Positions 28,511-36,438 of a DNA stretch of 57,129 bases are shown here, one piece after another. A model generated the notes under the pieces. It saw only the letters and a program-made list of their open reading frames with translations, did no database searches and was not told the DNA's origin. Within the stretch, counting starts at the first letter, position 1. Every line of letters starts with the position of its first letter. Source of the stretch: Paludibacteraceae bacterium (lineage in GTDB: Bacteria > Bacteroidota > Bacteroidia > Bacteroidales > Paludibacteraceae); NCBI GenBank assembly GCA_017401985.1, contig JAFPNK010000063.1, positions 1 through 57,129 on the forward strand, written 5' to 3'. A program made the position numbers and the translations under genes.

Positions 28511-28556
28511 AAAATTAACTATTTTTTTTACTTTTAGTATAAAAATTACACAAAAT

Positions 28557-30632
28557 ATGGCATTTAATCGCACTTTAATCACAGCAGCACTCCCTTATGC
28601 GAACGGTCCGGTGCATATTGGTCACCTTGCAGGAGTGTATGTTCCCGCGGACATTTATGCCCGCTATCTGCGTCTGAAAGGACAAGAAGTGCTCTTCGTT
28701 TGCGGAAGCGATGAGCATGGCGTTCCTGTAACGATTCGCGCACGAAAAGAAGGTATCACGACCCAGCAAGTGGTGGATCGTTATCATGAATTGATCAAGC
28801 GTTCGTTCGCTGATTTCGGTGTATCGTTTGACATCTACTCGCGCACCACTTCCGACATTCATCACAAGTTCGCAGCGGATTATTTCCGTCGCATGTACGA
28901 TGCAGGACAGTTTGTAGAGGAGACTTCTGAGCAGTTCTACGACCCGGAGACCGGTCACTTCTTGACCGACCGCAATATCCGCGGCGAGTGCCCCCGTTGC
29001 CATTCGTTAGGCGCTTACGGTGATCAGTGCGAGAAATGCGGTGCTACCCTCTCGCCGGACGAGTTGATTAACCCGTATAATGCCGAGACTGGCAATGCAT
29101 TGGCAAAAAAAGAGACCAAGCACTGGTATCTGCCGCTTGACCAATACCAGGCATGGTTGGAGGATTGGATTCTCAATAATCATAAAGAGTGGCGTCCAAA
29201 CGTATATGGACAGTGCAAGAGTTGGCTGGACGGCGGACTGAAACCTCGCGCCGTCACCCGTGATCTGGAATGGGGCATTCCCGTGCCGGTAGAAGGTGCG
29301 GAAGGCAAAGTGCTGTACGTTTGGTTTGATGCCCCGATCGGCTATATCTCCAATACCATTGAGTTGTGCGAGAAAGAGCCCGAGAAATACGGCAATTGGG
29401 AGAAATGGTGGAAGCAGGAAGACACCAGAATGCTCCATTTCATCGGAAAAGATAACATCGTTTTCCATTGCATTGTATTCCCCGCTATGCTCAAAGCACA
29501 AGGATACAATCTGCCGGACAACGTACCAAGCAATGAGTTTCTGAATTTGGAGGGAGACAAGATTTCCACCTCGCGCAACTGGGCTGTATGGTTGAATGAG
29601 TATCTGGATGATTTCCCGGGCAAGCAGGACGTACTGCGTTACGTACTGACGGCGAATGCACCGGAGACGAAAGATAACGATTTCACATGGGCTGATTTCC
29701 AGGCACGCAACAACAACGAGTTAGTGGCTATCTACGGTAACTTTGTCAATCGCGCACTGGTGCTGACCAACAAATATTTTGAAGGCCGCGTACCGGCATG
29801 CGGAGAGTTGACCGATTACGACAAAGCGACGATTGAGGAATTCAAGAACGTGAAGGCCACGCTGGAGCAGCTGATTGAGAATTTCCGATTCCGCGAAGCG
29901 CTCAAAGAGGCAATGAACCTGGCGCGTATAGGCAACAAATATCTGGCAGACACAGAGCCGTGGAAGTTGGCCAAGACAGACATGGATCGCACGGCTACGA
30001 TCCTCCATGTAGCATTACAGATTGCTGCCAACTTAGCGATTGCTTTTGAGCCATTCCTCCCGTATTCATCGGAGAAGTTAAAGGCTATGTTGCAATTGGA
30101 TTCCTCCATCGGTTGGGATGATTTGGGTCGCATTGATTTGCTGGCTGAAGGTCAGACACTGGGCGAAATATCGCTGCTGTTTGAGAAGATAGAAGATAGT
30201 GCCATTCAAGCCCAACTGGATCGTTTGGAGCGCATCAAAGTAGAGAACGAGAAAGCTGCGCAAGAAGAGGCACTCAAGAACTGGCGTCCCGAACCGATCA
30301 AAGAGGCTACTACTATCGATGAATTCGACAAAAATGACATCCGCGTAGCCACTGTATTAGAGTGCTCGAACGTCAAAAAATCCGACCGTCTGCTTCAATT
30401 TAAGTTGGATGATGGAATGGGCGGGCGTACTATTTTAAGCGGTATCGCGCAGAGTTATCCGGATCCATCGGTGTTAGTGGGCAAACAAGTGCTCTTCATC
30501 GCCAACTTCCCGCCACGCAAAATGATGGGCATTGAGAGTCAAGGAATGATTCTCTCGGCTGTAGATGCAAACGGCAAACTGGTGGTGACCACTGTTTCCG
30601 CTCCGGTTAAAAACGGATGTGCGGTAGGATAG
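28557..30632 (+). CDS. metG: Methionyl-tRNA synthetase with C-terminal tRNA-binding domain
   Basis: 691 aa from the ATG at 28557, which begins [24 protein letters not shown]. An in-frame extension upstream to 28470 lies downstream of the promoter but encodes no conserved sequence and is rejected. The class I HIGH motif is HIGH in PVHIGHL. Zinc-knuckle cysteines are visible in [17 protein letters not shown]. The KMSKS-type loop is KISTSRN. A C-terminal EMAP/Trbp111-like OB fold (about residues 590-691) has the [24 protein letters not shown] and [17 protein letters not shown] signatures. Dimerisation through this domain is known for the family. It is a monocistronic gene. The sigma-54 promoter begins two bases after the stop codon. 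Confidence 0.96.
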   Translation: MAFNRTLITAALPYANGPVHIGHLAGVYVPADIYARYLRLKGQEVLFVCGSDEHGVPVTIRARKEGITTQQVVDRYHELIKRSFADFGVSFDIYSRTTSDIHHKFAADYFRRMYDAGQFVEETSEQFYDPETGHFLTDRNIRGECPRCHSLGAYGDQCEKCGATLSPDELINPYNAETGNALAKKETKHWYLPLDQYQAWLEDWILNNHKEWRPNVYGQCKSWLDGGLKPRAVTRDLEWGIPVPVEGAEGKVLYVWFDAPIGYISNTIELCEKEPEKYGNWEKWWKQEDTRMLHFIGKDNIVFHCIVFPAMLKAQGYNLPDNVPSNEFLNLEGDKISTSRNWAVWLNEYLDDFPGKQDVLRYVLTANAPETKDNDFTWADFQARNNNELVAIYGNFVNRALVLTNKYFEGRVPACGELTDYDKATIEEFKNVKATLEQLIENFRFREALKEAMNLARIGNKYLADTEPWKLAKTDMDRTATILHVALQIAANLAIAFEPFLPYSSEKLKAMLQLDSSIGWDDLGRIDLLAEGQTLGEISLLFEKIEDSAIQAQLDRLERIKVENEKAAQEEALKNWRPEPIKEATTIDEFDKNDIRVATVLECSNVKKSDRLLQFKLDDGMGGRTILSGIAQSYPDPSVLVGKQVLFIANFPPRKMMGIESQGMILSAVDANGKLVVTTVSAPVKNGCAVG

Positions 30633-30633
30633 T

Positions 30634-30650
30634 TTGGCACGATTATTGCA
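30634..30650 (+). promoter_or_regulatory. Sigma-54 (RpoN) -24/-12 promoter
   Basis: TTGGCACG, four bases, TTGCA: a full match to the consensus TTGGCACGnnnnTTGCW. GG and GC are separated by exactly 10 bases. It starts two bases after the metG stop and 69 bases before the next start codon. Transcription would begin near 30661. Confidence 0.75.
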
Positions 30651-30718
30651 ATGACTGACATAACTGCGAGATAAGTCGCGGTCAATAGACATTATTAACC
30701 ACATAAAATCAAACAGTT

Positions 30719-30979
30719 ATGAAAGCAAAAATGTTAACCGTGGCACTATTGGTTGCCGCAATGATGAGCGTTTCCGTAAGCGCAAGTGCACAAAGTCGTA
30801 GGTGTGTTGTGAAGGGTCGCAAAGGCAATGTGGAGAAAGTGATTATTATTCGCAACGGCAATAAGACCCAGATCATTAAATTCCAAGATGCTCGGTTCGG
30901 AGCAAGGCGATGCCCCGATGCACGATTCTTCAGGGAGCAAAGGCCATGTAAGCATCGTCGGCATATGCATCGCAGATAG
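30719..30979 (+). CDS. Small basic secreted protein of unknown function
   Basis: 86 aa. A clear signal peptide, MKAKMLTVALLVAAMMSVSVSASA, leaves a mature peptide of about 62 residues. It is rich in Arg, Lys and His: RRCVVKGRKGN, a beta-hairpin-like VEKVIIIRNGNKTQIIKF, then RRCPDARFF and a tail CKHRRHMHRR. The three cysteines have no recognised pattern. It is flanked by a perfect sigma-54 promoter and a strong terminator, which supports a real single-gene transcript. I do not recognise the family. A periplasmic or extracellular, nucleic-acid- or polyanion-binding role is only a guess from the charge. Confidence 0.7.
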   Translation: MKAKMLTVALLVAAMMSVSVSASAQSRRCVVKGRKGNVEKVIIIRNGNKTQIIKFQDARFGARRCPDARFFREQRPCKHRRHMHRR

Positions 30980-30981
30980 AG

Positions 30982-31012
30982 AGAAAAAAGCGTCCTCGTG
31001 ACGCTTTTTTCT
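30982..31012 (+). terminator. Rho-independent terminator after the small secreted protein gene
   Basis: A perfect 13-bp stem AGAAAAAAGCGTC / GACGCTTTTTTCT surrounds the loop CTCGT, three bases after the stop codon. Confidence 0.9.
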
Positions 31013-31020
31013 GTAAAGGC

Positions 31021-31051
31021 TTGCATATTTCAAAAAAAAGCAGTAATTTTG
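31021..31051 (+). promoter_or_regulatory. Promoter of psuK-psuG
   Basis: TTG, 20 nt, TAATTTTG. It starts nine bases after the preceding terminator and leaves a leader of about 16 nt. Confidence 0.75.
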
Positions 31052-31071
31052 TACCCGAAATAGGAATCATC

Positions 31072-31968
31072 ATGGAAACACTCATCTCTGTTATCGGAGG
31101 GGCGAATATTGATCTATCCGCCACATTGACGGACACGTTCATTGCTTCAGACTCCAATCCCGGCCATATAGAGGTTGGTTACGGTGGTGTAGCGCGTAAT
31201 ATCGCACACAATCTATCATTACTTGGTGCGCAAACACAGTTGCTCACCATCTTCGGTGATGATTTGTTTGGTGGTTTACTACGGGATTACTGCAAGCAGC
31301 AACACATTGATGTACATTTATCCGACAAAGAATCCCACCTTCGATCCGGCATCTATTTGTGTATCAACAACCACGGAGGTGAGATGATTGCGGCGGTGGC
31401 AGACACCGATGTTGTTCGCGCCATCACACCGGAGTGGTTGGAGAAACGCAGCGGGGACATCAACCGCTCGGATTATATTGTGGCCGATGCCAACATATCG
31501 GAAGATTCTATTCGTTGGTTGATGGAGAACGTGACGGTTCCGCTTTTTATTGACGGCGTGAGCAGCACCAAGGCGCACCGTATTGTCAATGCGCTGCGTA
31601 AATGTAAACTGCCCTATGTACATTCGCTCAAACTGAATCTAAAGGAGGCACTTGCCGTAACGGAGAGCGCTACGTATGCAGAAGCGGCGCAGCGATTGCT
31701 GGACATGGGTGCGGCTCACGTATATATCACCATGGGCGGTGACGGGGTGTACTGCCGCAACGCAGCAGAGGAATGGATTTTCCCCGCTCTACCCGGCGAG
31801 ATTGTCAATACGACCGGTGCAGGTGACGCTTTTCTTGCTGGAGTGATATACGCGTATACAAAAGGCATCGATTTTCCGCAAACAGCTCAATACGGACTAA
31901 TGGCAGCACGCGCCACCTTGATGAGCTCCAAAGCAGTTAATCCGGAGATAGGTAACATATTATTATAG
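31072..31968 (+). CDS. psuK: PfkB-family sugar kinase, probable pseudouridine kinase
   Basis: 298 aa from the ATG at 31072, which lies downstream of the promoter; a longer frame from 31021 would start inside the promoter. PfkB motifs are VIGGANIDL at the N-terminus, the GYGGVARNIAHNLSLLG substrate region, DLFGGLL, and the C-terminal ATP/anion-hole signature NTTGAGDAFLAGV with catalytic Asp. The kinase makes pseudouridine 5'-phosphate, the substrate of PsuG. The pairing with psuG 20 bp downstream is what points to pseudouridine; on its own the sequence could be another nucleoside or ribose kinase. Cytoplasmic. Confidence 0.85.
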   Translation: METLISVIGGANIDLSATLTDTFIASDSNPGHIEVGYGGVARNIAHNLSLLGAQTQLLTIFGDDLFGGLLRDYCKQQHIDVHLSDKESHLRSGIYLCINNHGGEMIAAVADTDVVRAITPEWLEKRSGDINRSDYIVADANISEDSIRWLMENVTVPLFIDGVSSTKAHRIVNALRKCKLPYVHSLKLNLKEALAVTESATYAEAAQRLLDMGAAHVYITMGGDGVYCRNAAEEWIFPALPGEIVNTTGAGDAFLAGVIYAYTKGIDFPQTAQYGLMAARATLMSSKAVNPEIGNILL

Positions 31969-31988
31969 ATTATAACAAAAAGAGAGTT

Positions 31989-32897
31989 ATGAACCCATAT
32001 TTAGAAATATCGCCGGAGGTGCAGGAAGCACTGAAGGCAGGCAAACCGGTTGTAGCATTGGAGTCAACCATTATTAGCCACGGCATGCCCTATCCACAGA
32101 ATGTAGAGACGGCTATGCGCGTAGAACAAACGATCCGCGATAACGGTGCTATTCCGGCCACGATTGCCATTATCGGTGGCAAGCTCAAAGCCGGTTGTAG
32201 TCCCGATGAAATCGAGTATTTAGGCAAAAAAGGTCAAGCGGTTATTAAAGCATCCAGACGTGATTTGCCGGTATTGATTGCCCGTAAAGAAGATGGTGCC
32301 ACTACCGTCACCACCACGATGATTATCGCTGCTATGGCCGGTATTAAGGTCTTTGCCACGGGAGGTATCGGAGGTGTGCATCGCGGCGCGCAACAGACTT
32401 TTGATATCTCTGCCGACTTGGAGGAATTGGCTCAAACGCCCGTTATGGTCATTTGTGCCGGAGCCAAGTCGATCTTGGATTTAGGATTAACCTTGGAATA
32501 TCTGGAGACCAAAGGCGTTCCTGTGATTGGTTACGGAACCGACGAACTGCCGGCTTTCTACACACGTCACAGCGGCTTCGGAGTCGACTATCGCATTGAC
32601 AGTCCGGAAGAGTTGGCCGCAGCTTTCCAAGCTAAAATCGCCTGTGGATTGAAAGGCGGCATGCTAGTCACCAACCCGATCCCCGAGCAATACTCCATGC
32701 CAAAAGAGACCATTGACGCCGCCATTGAACAGGCTCTCCGCGAGATGGAAGCAGCAGGTATTCACGGCAAACAATGTACTCCGTTCCTACTCGCGAAGGT
32801 TAAAGACTTGACCGGAGGAGACAGTTTGGACGCCAATATTCAATTAGTACTTAACAACGCACGTCTGGCAGCTCTCACCGCAGCGTGCTTCAAATAA
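31989..32897 (+). CDS. psuG: Pseudouridine-5'-phosphate glycosidase
   Basis: 302 aa, family length (about 300-315). It reversibly splits the C-C bond of pseudouridine 5'-phosphate into uracil and ribose 5-phosphate. Family motifs are VALESTIISHGMPYPQN, the catalytic-lysine and metal region ATIAIIGGKLKAG, KASRRDLP, ATGGIGGVHRGA, VICAGAKSILDLG with the second conserved Lys, ETKGVPVIGYGTDELPAFY, and NPIPEQ. The C-terminal GKQCTPFLLAKVKDLTGGDSLDANI is also typical. It follows psuK in one operon. The lipoprotein gene starts 8 bp after its stop. Confidence 0.95.
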   Translation: MNPYLEISPEVQEALKAGKPVVALESTIISHGMPYPQNVETAMRVEQTIRDNGAIPATIAIIGGKLKAGCSPDEIEYLGKKGQAVIKASRRDLPVLIARKEDGATTVTTTMIIAAMAGIKVFATGGIGGVHRGAQQTFDISADLEELAQTPVMVICAGAKSILDLGLTLEYLETKGVPVIGYGTDELPAFYTRHSGFGVDYRIDSPEELAAAFQAKIACGLKGGMLVTNPIPEQYSMPKETIDAAIEQALREMEAAGIHGKQCTPFLLAKVKDLTGGDSLDANIQLVLNNARLAALTAACFK

Positions 32898-32905
32898 TCC
32901 ATAGT

Positions 32906-33649
32906 ATGAAAAAGACTCTTCTCTTCGTTCTCACACTTAGTGCAACGATGGTGTTTCAGGCTTGCCATAAGCCTCAGCAAGTGATCGGTGTCACGACAGA
33001 AGCTATTGCTATTGACGCATCCTTGGATTCGATTCAAGACACCACCTACCTGGCTCAATTAGCTCCTATTCAAGCCGATTTGGCACGCGAGATGGACGTA
33101 CAGATCGGTTATGCACCAGAAGATCTGTATGTAGCCGGACCCGAGTGCCCGATGCTCAACTGGGCCAGTGATGCATTATGGGAAGCAGCCAAGAAACTAT
33201 ACGACGGTCAAGTAGATATCGCTATTGTGAATATGGGAGGTATGCGCTGTGCATGGCCGAAGGGCCCCATCACTCGAAGAAGCGTATTTGAATTGATGCC
33301 GTTTGACAACCGTCTGGTTGTATTGACGCTAAAAGGATCGGACATCATTGACTTATGCCAATCGTTCGCCCAATACGGAGGACAAGGTGTAGCCGGCATG
33401 CGCGTCAAGATTGTTGACGGACAGTTGGCCGACGTGCAAGTAGGAGGCAAAGCGATTAATCCGGAGGCGCTCTACCATGTAGCCACCAGTGATTATCTGT
33501 CCGGAGGAGCCGACCACATGGATGCGCTCACACGGTACTCGGAATTATGGGATAGCGATGCGCTGATCCGCGATCTGTATCTAAAGATTGTTAGTGAGCA
33601 GGACACCGTCCGGTCCGCAGTGGATGGACGCATGACCATGTATCCATAA
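32906..33649 (+). CDS. Orphan 5'-nucleotidase C-terminal domain lipoprotein
   Basis: 247 aa from the ATG at 32906; the longer frame from 32885 adds residues overlapping psuG. The signal peptide ends MVFQAC, with likely lipidation at Cys20. The mature part is the C-terminal substrate-binding domain of UshA-type 5'-nucleotidases: CPMLNWASDALWEA, VDIAIVNMGGMRCAWPKGPITRRSVFELMPFDNRLVVLTLKG, and YHVATSDYLSGGADHM. The N-terminal metallophosphatase half is absent. In many Bacteroidales the two halves are encoded by neighbouring genes, but no metallophosphatase is next to this one here. Its place behind psuKG suggests nucleotide salvage in the periplasm. The last 69 bp overlap the convergent LD-carboxypeptidase gene. 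Confidence 0.85.
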   Translation: MKKTLLFVLTLSATMVFQACHKPQQVIGVTTEAIAIDASLDSIQDTTYLAQLAPIQADLAREMDVQIGYAPEDLYVAGPECPMLNWASDALWEAAKKLYDGQVDIAIVNMGGMRCAWPKGPITRRSVFELMPFDNRLVVLTLKGSDIIDLCQSFAQYGGQGVAGMRVKIVDGQLADVQVGGKAINPEALYHVATSDYLSGGADHMDALTRYSELWDSDALIRDLYLKIVSEQDTVRSAVDGRMTMYP

Positions 33650-34450
33650 TGGCATATTGTGCTCCACATGCCCTATCGGGGCATCGAAAATGACAGGGTA
33701 GTTGTAATCAGCAACTACCTTTTTTATGGTCTGATAGACAGAGCAGGACATAGACGGATCATCTTCGCAATCAGAGAACTGGCCGACAATCAATCCACTA
33801 AGATGTGCTAACACCCCACTCATGCGCAGGTTACGCATCATGCGGTCAATATGATAATGCCGCTCCGCTATGTCTTCTATGAGTAGAATGGGGAATTGAT
33901 AACTGAACTTATGCAGTCCGTACGGCGTGCCTTGCAGTCCGTACAGCACCGATAAGTTACCTCCCACTATCGGTGCGCAGGCATCGCCCATTTGATTGAG
34001 CGGATGATTGGCCCATTGATAGGTCAACGGTTCCCCCGCCAAAGCCTTACGAAGAGCCATTATGGGTTCGCTATTCTCCGGAAGGGTCGCAATGTGTTTG
34101 CACATGATACCATGCAGCGAAGCTTGCCCGGATAGACCGGAAGCCTGGTGGAGTTCGGTGATATCGCTGAAACCGACTATCGGTTTGTTGATCGCCGGCA
34201 CTCTGTCTATGATACGCTGCAAGCCATACCCGCCACGTGAGCAGAGGATGATATCCACGGTGGGATCGTTCAATGCTTCTGCTATATCCGACAGTCTGTC
34301 TTCATCCGTTCCTGCAAATCGTCCCCATGTGTCGCGTGCGTGCGCGCCCTCGCTCACTATATACCCCCACGCGCGCAGACGCGAGGTAGCGCCATCGATA
34401 TATGCGGGATCTATGGCTCCGGAAGGGGAGATGATTCGAATCTGTTTCAT
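33581..34450 (-). CDS. ldcA: LD-carboxypeptidase (peptidase family S66)
   Basis: 289 aa, about the family length of 300. It cleaves the terminal D-Ala from murein tetrapeptides in the cytoplasm during peptidoglycan recycling. The N-terminal ISPSG, LCSRGGYG and the nucleophile Ser in VGFSDIT are visible. GGNLSVLYGLQGTPY follows, then the catalytic Glu in LLIEDI and His in GHVEHN. It is last of a four-gene operon and its ATG overlaps the dehydrogenase stop by 4 bp (ATGA), so translation is likely coupled. The C-terminal 22 codons overlap the convergent nucleotidase gene. Confidence 0.92.
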   Translation of the reverse strand: MKQIRIISPSGAIDPAYIDGATSRLRAWGYIVSEGAHARDTWGRFAGTDEDRLSDIAEALNDPTVDIILCSRGGYGLQRIIDRVPAINKPIVGFSDITELHQASGLSGQASLHGIMCKHIATLPENSEPIMALRKALAGEPLTYQWANHPLNQMGDACAPIVGGNLSVLYGLQGTPYGLHKFSYQFPILLIEDIAERHYHIDRMMRNLRMSGVLAHLSGLIVGQFSDCEDDPSMSCSVYQTIKKVVADYNYPVIFDAPIGHVEHNMPLWIHGHASIHCGPDGVLLTNNL

Positions 34451-35232
34451 GCGTACACCTTATACTCTAACCAGTTCACCAAGCGCTTAGGAAGGATACG
34501 GTCGAGGAAACACAGTATTCGATAACTGAATCCTCCCACATACTGCGGTTTGGGGCTTCGGCAGGTAGCGATGCGGTAGAACAAGCGCGCCATCTGCACC
34601 GGAGACATTCCACCCCGCTCATCTTTCTCCATCGTAGTCACCGCCTTATCCGCTCCACGATACACTTCCGCTCCGGCCGATGACTTACGCCGCGCATCAG
34701 TAAAGCCGGTACTAACATCACCTGGCATCATGACGGAAACCGATATTCCGAATTCCCGCACCTCATTCGCCAATGCCAACGCTAACGCATTGATAGCAGC
34801 TTTAGAGGAGGAATAGAACGATTGGTAAGGAACAGGCAGCGGAGCCGCCACGGAAGAAGTATAGATGATACGCCCTGCGCGTTGCTTCCGCAATTGTGGC
34901 AACACGGCCTGCGTTAGACGGACAGCCCCCATAAAATTGACATCCATCTGTTTCTCCGCTTCCGCTATATCGGTAAACTCTACCGGGCCGGAAATACCGA
35001 AACCGGCATTGGAGATAACCACATCTATATGGTCTGTCTGTGTGAGCACCTGTGCAATGGCGTCACGAGTACTGTCACTATGACACACGTCGCAATTCAC
35101 ATGAATGATACGATCGTGCGACACGCCGTGACGACTAAGTTCAAAAACACGCCAGCCCCGCTCTGCAAAGAGTGAGGCTGTCGCTTTTCCTATACCAGAA
35201 CTACCTCCGGTGATAACTAATACTTTAGTCAT
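34447..35232 (-). CDS. Short-chain dehydrogenase/reductase, candidate 3-ketosphinganine reductase
   Basis: 261 aa classical SDR. The cofactor loop is TGGSSGIG; the Asn motif is SNAGFG; the catalytic Ser is in IYTSSVAA and the catalytic Tyr and Lys in YSSSK. The C-terminal third (about residues 195-261) has basic and hydrophobic stretches (YRIATCRSPKPQYVGGFSYRILCFLDRILPKR) that could associate with a membrane. It follows spt by 20 bp. The second step of sphingolipid synthesis is NADPH reduction of 3-ketosphinganine by an SDR, so this is a good candidate. That is inference from context; generic SDRs look similar. Stop and start codons at the spt junction lie in a 7-bp repeat array. Confidence 0.85.
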   Translation of the reverse strand: MTKVLVITGGSSGIGKATASLFAERGWRVFELSRHGVSHDRIIHVNCDVCHSDSTRDAIAQVLTQTDHIDVVISNAGFGISGPVEFTDIAEAEKQMDVNFMGAVRLTQAVLPQLRKQRAGRIIYTSSVAAPLPVPYQSFYSSSKAAINALALALANEVREFGISVSVMMPGDVSTGFTDARRKSSAGAEVYRGADKAVTTMEKDERGGMSPVQMARLFYRIATCRSPKPQYVGGFSYRILCFLDRILPKRLVNWLEYKVYA

Positions 35233-35255
35233 TAGCTTTTAACCTTTAGCCATTA
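35221..35255. repeat. Heptanucleotide repeat array across the spt stop and SDR start
   Basis: Read on the coding (minus) strand there are five TAA-initial 7-mers, such as TAATGGC and TAAAGGT. The first supplies the stop of spt, the fourth contains the ATG of the dehydrogenase, and the fifth encodes its next residues. Confidence 0.85.
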
Positions 35256-36437
35256 CATCTCCGGTGCTCCTTCACGCAATACACGCGCAATGATTTCCAC
35301 CGCCTCATCAATAACCGGCTCAGTATGGGTAGCCATGAGCGTGGTGCGCAGCAAGCACTCGCCTTCCACGCATGCCGGCGCAATAACCGGATTCACGTAT
35401 ACACCCTCTTCAAACATCTTCTTGCCGAAGTAGAGCGTATCCAATGTCTTGTAGGTAAAGATCGGCACGATAGGAGTCGGAGCCTCGATGATCTTCACAC
35501 CGTTCGCTAACAGTTGTTTCTGGAAGTAGCGCGCGATATTCATCAGACGCGTGGGACGCTCCGGGTCGAGTTGGAGTTGATGCAATGCTTCTAAGGCTGT
35601 AGCAGCCGAACAGGGTGTGATAGAAGCAGAGAAGATGAACGGACGACTCACATGGCGCAACCAATCGGCTACATGATGAGAGGTAAGCATACAACCACCG
35701 ATAGAAGCCAACGACTTAGAGAACGTCAGCATCGTGATATCCACCTTATCCGTCAAGCCGAAGTGCGCAGCTGTACCGCGTCCGCCAGGGCCGAGTACAC
35801 CGAATCCGTGGGCATCGTCCACCATGACGCGAGCGCCGTATTTCTCCGCTAACGCGCATATCTGCGGCAGTTTACAAATATCTCCACGCATAGAGAACAC
35901 ACCGTCGGTGATGATTAACTTACCGGCATTCTCCGGAATCGACTTCAACTGACGCTCCAGATCCTCCATATCCGAGTGACGATAGCGCAAAACTTTCGCA
36001 TAACTCAAACGGCAAGCATCGTAGATAGACGCATGGTTCTCGCGGTCGTTGAGGATATAATCATCCTTACCGGCAATAGCCGAGATGATAGCGAGGTTCG
36101 TTTGGAAACCCGTCGAAACGGTCATACACTCCTCATAACCGGTAAAAGCAGCTATCTCGCGTTCCAACTGCAGGTGTAGATCCAGCGTACCGTTCAAGAA
36201 ACGGCTACCGCTGACACCCGTACCATACTTATCCAACGCAGCATGACCGGCTTTGATCACCTCCTCGTTCTCCGTGAAGCCCAGGTAGTTATTACTACCG
36301 AGCATGATCACGCGGTGATTCTCCATTTGCACGATCGGTGCCTGTCGGCTCTCCAGCTCGTGGAAATAAGGATAGATCCCTAATTGGCGAACATACTTGA
36401 GAGTCTCAAAATGGTCGCATTTTTCGAACAAATCCAT
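35253..36437 (-). CDS. spt: Serine palmitoyltransferase (alpha-oxoamine synthase family)
   Basis: 394 aa, the same length I recall for the Bacteroides enzyme. It condenses serine with an acyl-CoA (or acyl carrier) using pyridoxal phosphate, the first step of sphingolipid synthesis. Motifs are GIYPYFHELES, MLGSNNYLG, KYGTGVSGSRFLNGTLDLH, STGFQTNL, VDDAHGFGVLG, the PLP lysine in TFSKSLASIGG, FIFSASITP, and the C-terminal LRTTLMATHT. The C-terminus matches the Bacteroides type rather than glycine C-acetyltransferase or 8-amino-7-oxononanoate synthase, which are the alternatives. It starts 1 bp after the mdh stop. A reductase follows, supporting the sphingolipid assignment. Confidence 0.87.
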   Translation of the reverse strand: MDLFEKCDHFETLKYVRQLGIYPYFHELESRQAPIVQMENHRVIMLGSNNYLGFTENEEVIKAGHAALDKYGTGVSGSRFLNGTLDLHLQLEREIAAFTGYEECMTVSTGFQTNLAIISAIAGKDDYILNDRENHASIYDACRLSYAKVLRYRHSDMEDLERQLKSIPENAGKLIITDGVFSMRGDICKLPQICALAEKYGARVMVDDAHGFGVLGPGGRGTAAHFGLTDKVDITMLTFSKSLASIGGCMLTSHHVADWLRHVSRPFIFSASITPCSAATALEALHQLQLDPERPTRLMNIARYFQKQLLANGVKIIEAPTPIVPIFTYKTLDTLYFGKKMFEEGVYVNPVIAPACVEGECLLRTTLMATHTEPVIDEAVEIIARVLREGAPEM

Positions 36438-36438
36438 A

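Noticed and set aside
28470-28556. N-terminal extension of MetG
   Set aside because: It encodes 29 residues unlike MetG, and the canonical start MAFNRTL matches the family.
28431-28556. T-box or other riboswitch in the metG leader
   Set aside because: No specifier stem, T-box sequence or terminator hairpin is visible.
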